64,000 nt of DNA, taken from positions 1-64,000 of the forward strand of contig NZ_FNIX01000009.1 of assembly GCF_900104175.1 (NCBI RefSeq), in the 5' to 3' direction. The stretch is from Lentzea jiangxiensis. Its GTDB lineage: Bacteria; Actinomycetota; Actinomycetes; Mycobacteriales; Pseudonocardiaceae. The notes below the pieces were generated by a model. That model saw only the letters and a list, made by a program, of their open reading frames with translations. It was not told the origin of the DNA and ran no database searches. Both the position numbers and the translations under genes were made by a program. Positions 1-7,605 of the stretch are shown here, one piece after another. Each line of letters starts with the position of its first letter. Position 1 is the first letter of the stretch.

Positions 1-238
1 CCGCCACGACCTGACACTCGGTCCCGGCCGAGGTCCGCGACGGCATGTGATGCGGCCGGCTCGACCGATCGGCCAGCCCCGCGGCCCCCTCGTCACGGAA
101 TCGGCGGACCCAGCGGTGCGCGCATTGCCGTGAGACACCGAGCTCCTTGGCCACGTGTGCCACCGGTCTGCCGGCGGCGACCCGCGTAACCAGGACCAGG
201 CGTCCATGCACTGTCAGGCGGGCGTTAGCGTGTCCCAT
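1..238 (-). CDS. IS481-type transposase, N-terminal part (cut by window edge)
   Basis: Reading the minus strand from the ATG at 238 gives about 79 residues starting MGHANARLTVHGRLVLVTRV, followed by a helix-turn-helix stretch (VAKELGVSRQCAHRWVRRF) and GLADRSSRPHHMP. This is the typical N-terminus of IS481-family DDE transposases, in which an HTH precedes a catalytic rve domain. The catalytic domain would lie beyond the left edge, so completeness cannot be judged. A strong inverted repeat sits immediately upstream of the start. Family assignment is by recognised motif. Confidence 0.75.
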   Translation of the reverse strand, partial: MGHANARLTVHGRLVLVTRVAAGRPVAHVAKELGVSRQCAHRWVRRFRDEGAAGLADRSSRPHHMPSRTSAGTECQVVA

Positions 239-239
239 C

Positions 240-294
240 GAGGCCTCCGGCTGTGGTGACTGACTTCGCAATCACCACCGCACCCGGAGGCCTC
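240..294. repeat. Hairpin at the IS end, upstream of the transposase start
   Basis: An 11-bp perfect inverted repeat (GAGGCCTCCGG at 240-250 against CCGGAGGCCTC at 284-294) contains an inner GTGGTGA/TCACCAC pair (253-259/272-278). It lies directly in front of the transposase start. Such hairpins near insertion-sequence ends often stop incoming transcription. The exact IS terminus and target duplication could not be placed; sequence between here and 344 shows no gene. Confidence 0.5.
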
Positions 295-343
295 ACCCAT
301 GATCAAGCCGACACACCGTCACCAACGTGTTGGCCGAGTACAC

Positions 344-823
344 CTAGCGCAGGTGGGTCCGCTCGTCGACGTGGCGGGTGGGCGTGCCGAGGAACAGCTC
401 GGCGTCGGAAACCGGCCCGTACGCGAGGTTCAGCGTTGTCTGCTCGTAGTTCCAGCCGCCGTCGCGGGGCCGCGCCCAGCGGTGGTTGACCTGCCACCGC
501 ACCCACTCGCCGGGTGAGAGCCGCACCGGCGAAGGCCGCACGACCCTGCGCGGCGGAGCCATCATGGTGTCGTGCAGTTGCACGGACAGCACGCCGTCTT
601 CTTCGCGCAGCATGACGTGGACGCGGTCGACCTCCCGGCTCTCCGGCGACCACACGGGCGCGAAGTCCTCCCGCTCCCGCAGCCGCACCTCGTGCACGGC
701 GGGCTTCCGGTGCGGCAGCGCGAACCCGACGGGCACCGAGTTCCTCTTCGCCGACTCAGGCGCTCCCCGGGACTTCTTCGTCCACTCCGCACGCACCCAT
801 TGGGCCACCACGTCCAAGTCCAC
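344..823 (-). CDS. Hypothetical protein, 159 aa
   Basis: I do not recognise a family. The GTG start at 823 is forced by an in-frame TGA just upstream. The product is basic, rich in Arg and Trp, with no signal peptide or membrane segment. It contains a proline-rich middle part (VRPSPVRLSPGEWVRWQVNHRW) and a C-terminus rich in charged residues. It is separated from the downstream IS fragment by about 50 nt and from the kinase gene by 28 nt, on the same strand, so it could be the last gene of the two-component transcript running leftwards. Confidence 0.6.
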   Translation of the reverse strand: MDLDVVAQWVRAEWTKKSRGAPESAKRNSVPVGFALPHRKPAVHEVRLREREDFAPVWSPESREVDRVHVMLREEDGVLSVQLHDTMMAPPRRVVRPSPVRLSPGEWVRWQVNHRWARPRDGGWNYEQTTLNLAYGPVSDAELFLGTPTRHVDERTHLR

Positions 824-851
824 GCGTCGATGAGATCAAACGCGGGCCCGG

Positions 852-2114
852 CTACGTGACAGGATCGACCGAAGGAAGCACCACGCGGAAGGCGGCTCCC
901 CGTTCGGACGGCTCGCACGTCAGCTCGCCGCCGTGCGCCCTGACCACGCCGCGTGCGATGGCGAGCCCGAGTCCCGACCCGCCCGAACGCCGGTCGCGGG
1001 CGTCGTCGAGCCGGACCAGCCGGTCGAAGATCCGCTCCCGTTCGGACTCCGGCACCCCGGGTCCGTCGTCGGACACGGTGAACCCGGTCAGGTCCACCCG
1101 GATGCGCACCGTCCCCTGTGGACCGGTCGCCTGCCGCGCGTTGTCCACGAGGTTCGCGAGCACCTGCGCGAGCCGTTGGCCGTCGCCCACCACTGCAACC
1201 GGGACGCCCTCGGCGGTGATGTCGAAGTCCGGCGCCACGAACCGGGTGCGGGCGACCTCGGCCTCGGCCAGCGCCAGCAGGTCCACCGGCTCGCGCTGCA
1301 TCTCGTAGCCCGCGTCGAGCTGGGCGAGGGCGAGCAGGTCGTCCACCAGCCGTCCGGCCCGCCGGGCCTCGCGCACCAGCAGGAAGGACATCTGGTCGCG
1401 GTCGGGCGAGTCGACGGGGGCCTGCACCAGGGCCTCCGCGACCGCCTGCACCCCGGTGATCGGCGTCCTCAGCTCGTGCGCTGCGTCCGCGACGAACCGC
1501 CGGGTGCGTTGCTCGGAGCCCTCCAGCGAGTCGAGCATCCCGTCGAAGGCGGCCGCGGTGCGGCCCAGTTCCGTGTCGGTCCGGGACGGGTTGAGCCGCC
1601 CTCCCCGGTGCCCGGCGGCGATGGCCTGGGCCAACGAGGTCATGGCATCCAACGGCGCCAACGCGCGCCGCACCACCACCACGATCAGCAACCCGGTGAT
1701 CACGATCGCCCCGAGGCCCAGGACCAGCAGCAGCTTGCGCAACCGGTGCTGCGCCTGCGAGATCGCCTCGGTGTCGGCGTAGAGGGTGACCTTGTTGCCA
1801 CCGACGTTGCGGGTCTTGCGCTCGAACTGCCCCTCGTCCGGCGCGGCGCCGACCACGTTGCCGTTGGGCAGCTCGATGGTGACGTGGACGTTCCGCTTCG
1901 ACAGCTGGCGCGCGACCTCCCGCGGTGCCATGCCGTTGCGCAACGACACCACCGCGCGCGTCTCGGCGTCGCGCAGCACCCCGTCGACGTCGCGGGAGGA
2001 CTGACCGGCGAACGTGCGGTCGACCGCGATCACCAGCGCCACGAGCACCAGGAACAGCACCAGCAGCACGGACACGGCGACCCGTCGGCGCAACGAGACC
2101 GTGCGGAGGTTCAT
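852..2114 (-). CDS. Sensor histidine kinase (HAMP-HisKA-HATPase), 420 aa
   Basis: Membrane histidine kinase that would phosphorylate the response regulator encoded just upstream. TM1 is at about residues 12-31, followed by an extracytoplasmic loop of some 95 residues, TM2 at about 128-149, a HAMP linker, the H-box AHELRTPITG (His213), the N-box NLVDNARQ, and G-boxes DDGPGVPE and GGSGLGLAI. I place the start at the ATG at 2114 because it overlaps the regulator's stop codon in ATGA (2111-2114), indicating translational coupling; a longer reading to 2246 would run into the regulator. It resembles MprB/CutS-type actinobacterial kinases. The ligand is unknown. Confidence 0.92.
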   Translation of the reverse strand: MNLRTVSLRRRVAVSVLLVLFLVLVALVIAVDRTFAGQSSRDVDGVLRDAETRAVVSLRNGMAPREVARQLSKRNVHVTIELPNGNVVGAAPDEGQFERKTRNVGGNKVTLYADTEAISQAQHRLRKLLLVLGLGAIVITGLLIVVVVRRALAPLDAMTSLAQAIAAGHRGGRLNPSRTDTELGRTAAAFDGMLDSLEGSEQRTRRFVADAAHELRTPITGVQAVAEALVQAPVDSPDRDQMSFLLVREARRAGRLVDDLLALAQLDAGYEMQREPVDLLALAEAEVARTRFVAPDFDITAEGVPVAVVGDGQRLAQVLANLVDNARQATGPQGTVRIRVDLTGFTVSDDGPGVPESERERIFDRLVRLDDARDRRSGGSGLGLAIARGVVRAHGGELTCEPSERGAAFRVVLPSVDPVT

Positions 2115-2782
2115 TCTTCGGCCCGCAGCACGTACCCGAGGCCGCGCACCGTGTGCACGAGCCGTGAGCCGTGTTCTTCGATCTTGCGGCGCACGGCGCT
2201 GACGTGGACCTCGACGAGGTTCGGGTCGTAGTCCTCGTAGCCCCACACGGCCGTGAGGATCTGCGTCTTGGAGACCACGCGGCCGCGCTGGGCCGCCAGG
2301 TACACCAGCAGCCGCAGTTCGGTGGCGGTCAGCTCGATCGCCTTGTCGGCGCGCAGGACGACCCCCGCGTCGGCGTCCACGACCAGGTCGCCGACCTGCA
2401 CCGTCGAGGGCGTGCGGCCGAGGCGGCGCAGCACGGCGGACACCCGCGCGACCAGTTCGGCGAGCACGAACGGCTTGCCCACGTAGTCGTCGGCGCCGCT
2501 GGAGAGGCCGCGCAGCCGGTCCGGCACGCCGTCGCGCGCGGTCAGCATGACCACGCCGGCCCCGGACGAGCGGCGGACGACCTCGAGCAGCTGGAAGCCG
2601 TCGCGGCCGGGCAGCATCACGTCGAGCACGACCAGGTCGGGGCGGAAGCGGCCGAGGTCGGCCTCGAGCTGCCGCCCGTCGAGGCGGTGCTGCACCTCGT
2701 ACCCGGACTCGCGCAGCGCGGACGACACCGCGGCGCCGATCGCCTCGGCGTCCTCGATCACCAACACCCTGGCGGACACCAC
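2111..2782 (-). CDS. OmpR/PhoB-family response regulator, 223 aa
   Basis: Partner of the downstream kinase. The receiver domain has the acidic pair ED (10-11), phospho-acceptor Asp54 (VVLDVMLPGRDG) and the conserved Lys in GKPF; the C-terminal winged helix (ELTATELRLLVYLA to VRGLGYVLRAEE) binds DNA. The GTG start lies 77 nt from the divergently transcribed secreted DUF5666 protein, whose gene is the obvious candidate target. The intervening direct repeat at 2821-2836 is a possible binding site. Cytoplasmic transcription factor. Confidence 0.92.
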   Translation of the reverse strand: MVSARVLVIEDAEAIGAAVSSALRESGYEVQHRLDGRQLEADLGRFRPDLVVLDVMLPGRDGFQLLEVVRRSSGAGVVMLTARDGVPDRLRGLSSGADDYVGKPFVLAELVARVSAVLRRLGRTPSTVQVGDLVVDADAGVVLRADKAIELTATELRLLVYLAAQRGRVVSKTQILTAVWGYEDYDPNLVEVHVSAVRRKIEEHGSRLVHTVRGLGYVLRAEE

Positions 2783-2820
2783 ACCATTCTGCTGATCACC
2801 GGGAGTTCGGGCGACCCGCC

Positions 2821-2836
2821 TTCAGCTCGCGCTCAG
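2821..2836. promoter_or_regulatory. Candidate response-regulator binding site (11-bp spaced direct repeat)
   Basis: TTCAG at 2821-2825 and CTCAG at 2832-2836 are spaced 11 bp apart, one helical turn, as expected for tandem OmpR-family subsites. They lie between the divergent regulator (start 2782) and the secreted protein (start 2860). Assignment is inference from position and spacing. Confidence 0.35.
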
Positions 2837-2859
2837 AATGGGCGCGCACCCTGGGGCGC

Positions 2860-3429
2860 ATGTCGAAGAAATCAGCGTGGGCCGGCGCCGTCGTCGCGGC
2901 GGTCGGCCTCACCGTGGGCGGCATCGCGGTCGCGACGGCGGCCGAAGGTCCCGACGGTCCCGCGGCGGTGTTCGCGGAACGCCACCCCGGCGGTCCCGGC
3001 AAGCCCGGCCGTGCGGACAGGGCGAAGCTCAAGGACAGCACCCTCGTGGTCGGACGGGTCAGGTCGGTCGAGTCCGGCAAGCTCACCATCACCAGGGACG
3101 ACGGCAGCGAGGTGTCGCTGACCACCGACGGCTCCACGAAGCTGCGCGGCGGCGATCTGGCCGGGCTCAAGGCCGACCAGCGCGTCACCGTGCGCGTCAA
3201 GGACGGCAAGGCGCTGGACGTGGCGCTCGCGAAGGCCCAGGAGCGGGGCACGGTCAAGGACGTCAACGGCGACAACGCCACGCTGATCCAGGTGGACGGC
3301 CTGCAGACGCCGCTCGACCTGTCCGCGGTGAGCGAGAAGCCGAAGAACGGCGACCTGGTGGCCGTGACCGGGACGGTGACCGACGGCAAGACCATCAAGG
3401 TCGACCGGTTGCGGCAGCTGCCCAAGTAA
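2860..3429 (+). CDS. Secreted protein with two DUF5666-like beta-barrel repeats, 189 aa
   Basis: An N-terminal signal sequence (MSKKSAWAGAVVAAVGLTVG to VATAAEG) predicts export. The mature part has two similar modules, roughly residues 60-122 (VVGRVRSVESGKLTITRDDG to DVALAK) and 124-188 (RGTVKDVNGDNATLIQVDG to IKVDRLRQLP). Each is a short beta-rich DUF5666/OB-like unit. Function is unknown. It is divergent from an OmpR-type two-component pair, a common arrangement in which the secreted protein is the system's target. No lipobox Cys is visible, so it is probably a free or wall-associated protein. Confidence 0.75.
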   Translation: MSKKSAWAGAVVAAVGLTVGGIAVATAAEGPDGPAAVFAERHPGGPGKPGRADRAKLKDSTLVVGRVRSVESGKLTITRDDGSEVSLTTDGSTKLRGGDLAGLKADQRVTVRVKDGKALDVALAKAQERGTVKDVNGDNATLIQVDGLQTPLDLSAVSEKPKNGDLVAVTGTVTDGKTIKVDRLRQLPK

Positions 3430-3474
3430 AAACCTGGGCTCCACGCGGGCCGCCCCGTCTGCGAACATCGCACC

Positions 3475-3936
3475 GTGGCCGTTCCGCGAAGCCCGGACAG
3501 ATGGGTGTTCATCCTGCTGGTCGTCGGACTGGTCGGGATCGGGGTCGCGGTCGCGCTTCTCGTGCCGCTCAAGGTGCTGGGCGCGACCGAACCCCTGAGA
3601 CCCGTGGCCGCGACCGTCGTCGAGACGGGGTCGTGCGGGCAGGGCACGGACACCGTCGAGTGGGACGCGAACGGCGAGAAGAAGCAGGCGAAGCTCGACG
3701 GCTGCGGCCACACGAAGGGCGAGAAGGTCGAGATCGTGCTGACGGGCGGCGACATGGTCTCGTCCGCCGCCTCGGTCCCGTCCGGCCCGCCGATCACGAG
3801 CCGCCTCACCGCGCTGCTGCTGTGCCTCGCAGCGCTGGCGGGCGGCTTCTACGCGTTCCTCTTCCGCTACGCGCCCCTGCGCGCGCCGGCCGTGCTGCCG
3901 GTCCCTACTCCTCGCCGGGCGGGGTCACCTTCTTGA
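3475..3936 (+). CDS. Small membrane protein with two TM helices, 153 aa
   Basis: The GTG start at 3475 gives MAVPRSPDRW, then TM1 (about residues 11-35), an external segment of some 70 residues containing a Cys pair (Cys54 and Cys77, possibly disulfide-linked), and TM2 (about 110-130). The topology resembles DUF3592-type proteins, but I cannot assign a family with certainty. Its 3' end overlaps the end of the convergent potassium-channel gene by 32 nt (3905-3936). Confidence 0.65.
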   Translation: MAVPRSPDRWVFILLVVGLVGIGVAVALLVPLKVLGATEPLRPVAATVVETGSCGQGTDTVEWDANGEKKQAKLDGCGHTKGEKVEIVLTGGDMVSSAASVPSGPPITSRLTALLLCLAALAGGFYAFLFRYAPLRAPAVLPVPTPRRAGSPS

Positions 3937-4948
3937 CGTAGAGCAGCCGGTCGCCGGGCTCGATCGCGTCGGCCTCCGGGGCGTCCACCCGGTAGAGCGT
4001 CTTGCCCCGCACCACGCCGAGCACTATGTCGGGCAGGTGCCGCGGCGACCCGCCGATCTCGCCGGGCTCCACGTCCCGTTCGGAGATCGCGAGACCCGCG
4101 TCGGGCGTGAGCAGGTCCTCCACCATCGCCACCACCGACGGCGTCGCCGTGGCCATGCCGAGCAGGCGGCCCGCCGTCTCCGACGACACCACCACGGAGT
4201 CCGCGCCGGACTGCTTGAGCAGGTGCTCGTTCTCCCGTTCCCGCACCGACGCCACGATCTGCGCCTTGGGGGCGAGCTCGCGGGCGGTCAACGTGACCAG
4301 CACCGCCGTGTCGTCCCGGTTCGGGGCGACGACGATCGCGCGCGCCCGTGCCGCACCTGCGACCCGCAGCACGTCGTTGCGCGTACCGGAGCCGTGCACC
4401 GTGACGAGCCCGATCGCGGACGCCGCGTCGAGCGACTCCTGCACGGTGTCGACGACGACGATCGAGCCGGGCTCGACACCGTCCCCGAGCAGCGCCGCGA
4501 CCGCGGAGCGCCCCTTGGTGCCATAACCCACGACCACCACGTGGTCCCGCACGACCCGCCTCCACTTCTGAATCCGCAACGCCTGACGGGAGCGTTCGGT
4601 GAGAACTTCGAGTGTCGTGCCGACCAGCACGATCAGGAACAGGACCCGCAACGGCGTGATGACCAGGACGTTGATCAACCTGGCCGACGACGACGCGGGC
4701 GTGATGTCGCCGTAGCCGGTCGTCGAGAGTGACACCGTCGCGTAGTAGAACGCGTCGAGCAGTGACACCCCGTCCTCGTTGACGTCGCGGTAGCCGTCGC
4801 GGTCCAGGTAGACGATCAACACCGCGAGCAGCAGCGCCGCCATGGCGCCGATGACGCGTTTCAGGATGGCGCGGACCGGGCTCTGCACCTGGTCCGGCAT
4901 CCTGATCACGCCGACGAGCGAGTGCGCCGCTTCGTCAGTCAGGCTCAT
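3905..4948 (-). CDS. Two-TM potassium channel with RCK (TrkA-N) domain, 347 aa
   Basis: Membrane K+ channel gated by a cytosolic nucleotide- or ligand-binding RCK domain. TM1 is at about residues 32-48, a pore helix carries the selectivity filter TTGYGD (76-81), TM2 is at about 92-113, and a Rossmann RCK domain begins at VVVVGYGTKGR (137) followed by a TrkA-C-like tail. The ATG at 4948 overlaps the stop of the upstream M20 peptidase gene (ATGA, 4945-4948). The homologue in M. tuberculosis (Rv3200c) sits next to adnB, as here, although two genes and the peptidase intervene. Confidence 0.9.
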   Translation of the reverse strand: MSLTDEAAHSLVGVIRMPDQVQSPVRAILKRVIGAMAALLLAVLIVYLDRDGYRDVNEDGVSLLDAFYYATVSLSTTGYGDITPASSSARLINVLVITPLRVLFLIVLVGTTLEVLTERSRQALRIQKWRRVVRDHVVVVGYGTKGRSAVAALLGDGVEPGSIVVVDTVQESLDAASAIGLVTVHGSGTRNDVLRVAGAARARAIVVAPNRDDTAVLVTLTARELAPKAQIVASVRERENEHLLKQSGADSVVVSSETAGRLLGMATATPSVVAMVEDLLTPDAGLAISERDVEPGEIGGSPRHLPDIVLGVVRGKTLYRVDAPEADAIEPGDRLLYVKKVTPPGEE

Positions 4949-6369
4949 CGAGTCAACCTCTTCGCGATGTCCGCTTGGGCGAGGATCCGCCACAGGTGAG
5001 CTGCCGCCTCCGCACCCTTGAGGAGCAACGGCACCACTACGCGCTCGTTCGGAGCGTGGACGCGATCATCCGGCAAGGTCGCGCCGAGGTACACCAGGGG
5101 CACCCCTGCCAACGCCTGCAGCAGTGCCGCGGGCCCCGAGCCGCCCGCCCGCGCGAACCGGACGGGCTCGTCGAAAGCGAGCGACATGGCCTCGACGACC
5201 GCCTCGTTGGCGGGGTCGTCCGGGCGGATCGCGTACGGCGGCACGCCCTCGCCGCGCAGGCCGACCTCGGACCGGATGCCCGGTGGCGTGTGCTCGCGGA
5301 CGAACTCCCGCAACTGGACCGCGACCTTGTCGGGGTGCTGGTCGGGCACCAGCCGGAAGCTGATCTTCGCCGTGGCGGAGGCCGGGATGATCGTCTTGAA
5401 GCCGGGGCCGGTGTAGCCGCCGCTGATGCCGTTGACCTCGGCGGTGGGCCGCACCCAGATCCGCTCGAGCGTCGTGTAGCCCGGTTCGCCCTGGGTCGCC
5501 CGCGCCCCGCCGCCGTTGTTCGCGAGCCACCTCTCCTCGTCGAACGGCAGCGAGGCGTAGTCCTCCCGTTCCTGCGCGGTCGGTTCGCGGACGTCGTCGT
5601 AGAAGCCTTCGAGCCGGACCCGGTGGTCGTCGTCGTGCAACGCGGCGACGAGTTTCGCGAGCGCCGTGGCGGGGTTGGGAATGGCGCCGCCGGCCCGTCC
5701 GGAATGCACGTCGTCGGTGCCGCCGTAGAACGTGACCTCCGCGCCGAGAACACCTCTTTGACCGGTGTTCACCGTCGGCGCGTCGCGTTCGTGCAATGCG
5801 GTGTCGGTGAACACCACGAGATCACAGGAGAGCTGGTCCTCGTGATCTTCGAGGAGCTTCCGCAGGTGCGGGGAACCCGATTCCTCCTCGCCCTCGACGA
5901 AGAGCTTCAGCGTGACCGCCGGCGCACTCCGCCCGGTCGCCGCCAGGTGCGCCTTCAGCCCGAGCAGGTGCATGGCGACCTGCCCCTTGTCGTCGCTGGC
6001 GCCGCGGCCCAGGAGCTCGTCGCCGCTGATCACGGGCTCGAACGGCGGGTGGTCCCAGCGCTCGACGGGGTCGACGGGCTGCACGTCGTGGTGCCCGTAG
6101 ACGAGCACGGTCGGTGCCCGCGGGTCCTCGGCCGGCCAGCACGCGAACACCGCGGGCAGCGCCGGCCCGTGGTCCCAGACCTCGACCTCCGGCCACCCGT
6201 CCTCGCGCAGCCGGTCCCGCAGCCACCCGGCGGACTCGTGCACGTCAGCGTGGTGCCGAGGATCGACGCCGATGCTCGGGATCCGGACCCACTCGCACAG
6301 CCGGGCCACGAAGGAATCGGTCAGCGCGGCCACAGCGGCGCGTTCGGGATGACGAGAATCACCTGCCAC
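4945..6369 (-). CDS. M20-family metallopeptidase (dipeptidase-like), about 474 aa
   Basis: Zinc-dependent cytoplasmic peptidase. Metal-binding motifs are visible in order: YGHHDVQP (His and Asp), GRGASDDKG (bridging Asp), EGEEESGS (catalytic and metal Glu) and the dimerisation-domain DDVHSG. Most family members begin 10-20 residues before the LxEWVRIPSI element. I prefer the GTG at 6369 because TATTCT lies 8 nt upstream (6378-6383 on the minus strand), suggesting a leaderless transcript; GTG 6333 and ATG 6417 are alternatives. It is translationally coupled to the potassium channel downstream. Substrate unknown. Confidence 0.85.
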   Translation of the reverse strand: MAGDSRHPERAAVAALTDSFVARLCEWVRIPSIGVDPRHHADVHESAGWLRDRLREDGWPEVEVWDHGPALPAVFACWPAEDPRAPTVLVYGHHDVQPVDPVERWDHPPFEPVISGDELLGRGASDDKGQVAMHLLGLKAHLAATGRSAPAVTLKLFVEGEEESGSPHLRKLLEDHEDQLSCDLVVFTDTALHERDAPTVNTGQRGVLGAEVTFYGGTDDVHSGRAGGAIPNPATALAKLVAALHDDDHRVRLEGFYDDVREPTAQEREDYASLPFDEERWLANNGGGARATQGEPGYTTLERIWVRPTAEVNGISGGYTGPGFKTIIPASATAKISFRLVPDQHPDKVAVQLREFVREHTPPGIRSEVGLRGEGVPPYAIRPDDPANEAVVEAMSLAFDEPVRFARAGGSGPAALLQALAGVPLVYLGATLPDDRVHAPNERVVVPLLLKGAEAAAHLWRILAQADIAKRLTR

Positions 6370-6398
6370 GCCCGTGGAGAATAGGCCAGCCCAGCCTC

Positions 6399-6415
6399 GC
6401 CTACGCGGCGTAGGC
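6399..6415. promoter_or_regulatory. 17-bp perfect palindrome between divergent genes
   Basis: GCCTACGC (6399-6406) and GCGTAGGC (6408-6415) form perfect 8-bp arms around one base. It lies between the divergently transcribed M20 peptidase and DoxX-like genes, 30 nt from one start and 16 nt from the other. The position suits an operator for a dimeric repressor, but no regulator is identified. Confidence 0.35.
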
Positions 6416-6431
6416 ATGACAGGGTGACCGC

Positions 6432-6812
6432 ATGGAACAGAACCGTTCCCGAGCGCGGTCGGCGCTGGCGCTCGCCGCACTGCTCGGCCTGGCCGGGACA
6501 ACCCACTTCACCAGGCCGAAGTTCTACGACGCGGTCGTCCCGCGCTCCCTGCCCGGCACCCCGAGGCAGTGGACCTACGCGTCCGGCGCGGCCGAACTGG
6601 CCGTGGCGACCGCGGTCGCCGTGCCCCGCACCCGCCGCCTCGGCGGGTTCGCCGCTTTCGCGCTGTTCATCGCCGTGTTCCCGGCAAACGTGAAAATGGC
6701 TCTGGACTTCCGCGACAAGTCGCCCCGAGCCCGCGCAATCGCCTACGGCCGCCTGCCGCTGCAGATCCCCCTCGTCGTCTGGGCGTGGAAAGTCGCGAAA
6801 GCCGCACCATGA
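6432..6812 (+). CDS. DoxX-like small membrane protein, 126 aa
   Basis: Four hydrophobic segments are visible (about residues 10-25, 50-65, 72-87, 105-122), with the DoxX-family feel of THFTRPKFYDAVVPRSLPG near TM1 and PANVKMALDF between TM3 and TM4. DoxX proteins are inner-membrane proteins often linked to redox or sulfur metabolism, but the role here is unknown. It starts 62 nt from the divergent M20 peptidase. ATG chosen at 6432. Confidence 0.7.
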   Translation: MEQNRSRARSALALAALLGLAGTTHFTRPKFYDAVVPRSLPGTPRQWTYASGAAELAVATAVAVPRTRRLGGFAAFALFIAVFPANVKMALDFRDKSPRARAIAYGRLPLQIPLVVWAWKVAKAAP

Positions 6813-6922
6813 CCACCCCGGGGCAATCCTCGGCACCGGGCAATCCCTGACACCGGGCAATCCCTGACGAAGCGCCCCGCAAACGCTGTCATTTTCCGCG
6901 CGAGGAACCCTAGGATGCGCCT

Positions 6923-7462
6923 GTGCACACGCTCCTTCAGCGCGCCGCGACCGCGCTAGGCTGGGACGGAGTCGTCGTACCCGACGTCACCGTCCTGGGC
7001 CAGCAGGTGTCCGCGGTAGTGCGCTTGCTGCCGGAAGTGCACGAGTGGAGAACCCAGAACGGCTGGCCCCCGAGAGCCGACCCGTCCTGGTTCCGCTCCT
7101 GGTTCGAACCGGCCGCACACGACCGCCTCCCGGTGGCCGCGGTGGAACTGGTCGGCGTCCTGGTGAGCGAGTCCACGACAGACCGCGCCCTCCAGTCGTG
7201 CGGCACCCTCCTGACCCTGGCCCCGTGCGCCGTGATGCTCCCCCGCACCGACGAATCCCTGGCCTGGTCGTACATCGAGCTCGACTACTACGGCATCGGC
7301 GTCGTGGTGGCCGGCGACATGTCGGTGGACCTGATGGTGCCGCCGGAGGACAGGTCACCCGAGTTCGGGCCTTCGCTGTTCGGGCGGTGGCTGCTCGAGG
7401 TGTTGTACGAGCGGGTGCTCAAGGCTTCGCACGCGCCTGCGGAGAGCAGTTCGCAGGGGTGA
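6923..7462 (+). CDS. Hypothetical protein, 179 aa
   Basis: I do not recognise the family. The protein is soluble, with no signal peptide, and mixes aromatic-rich segments (WSYIELDYYGIGVVVAG) with a Trp-rich stretch (WRTQNGWPPRADPSWFRSWFE). The GTG start has TAGGAT 6 nt upstream and no Shine-Dalgarno, suggesting a leaderless mRNA. It ends 143 nt before the convergent adnB stop; that gap holds no gene. Confidence 0.65.
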   Translation: MHTLLQRAATALGWDGVVVPDVTVLGQQVSAVVRLLPEVHEWRTQNGWPPRADPSWFRSWFEPAAHDRLPVAAVELVGVLVSESTTDRALQSCGTLLTLAPCAVMLPRTDESLAWSYIELDYYGIGVVVAGDMSVDLMVPPEDRSPEFGPSLFGRWLLEVLYERVLKASHAPAESSSQG

Positions 7463-7605
7463 GGCGGTCTGCTGGGATGAGACGGCCGGCCGCGGTGAAG
7501 CCGCCGCCTGTGAACAGCTCTCGATCAGACCCTCGCTCCGGCTCATGACGTGATCTTCCAGCTCACCGCCATCCCCCTGGCACCACACCCGCCGCGGTTC
7601 GCGCG

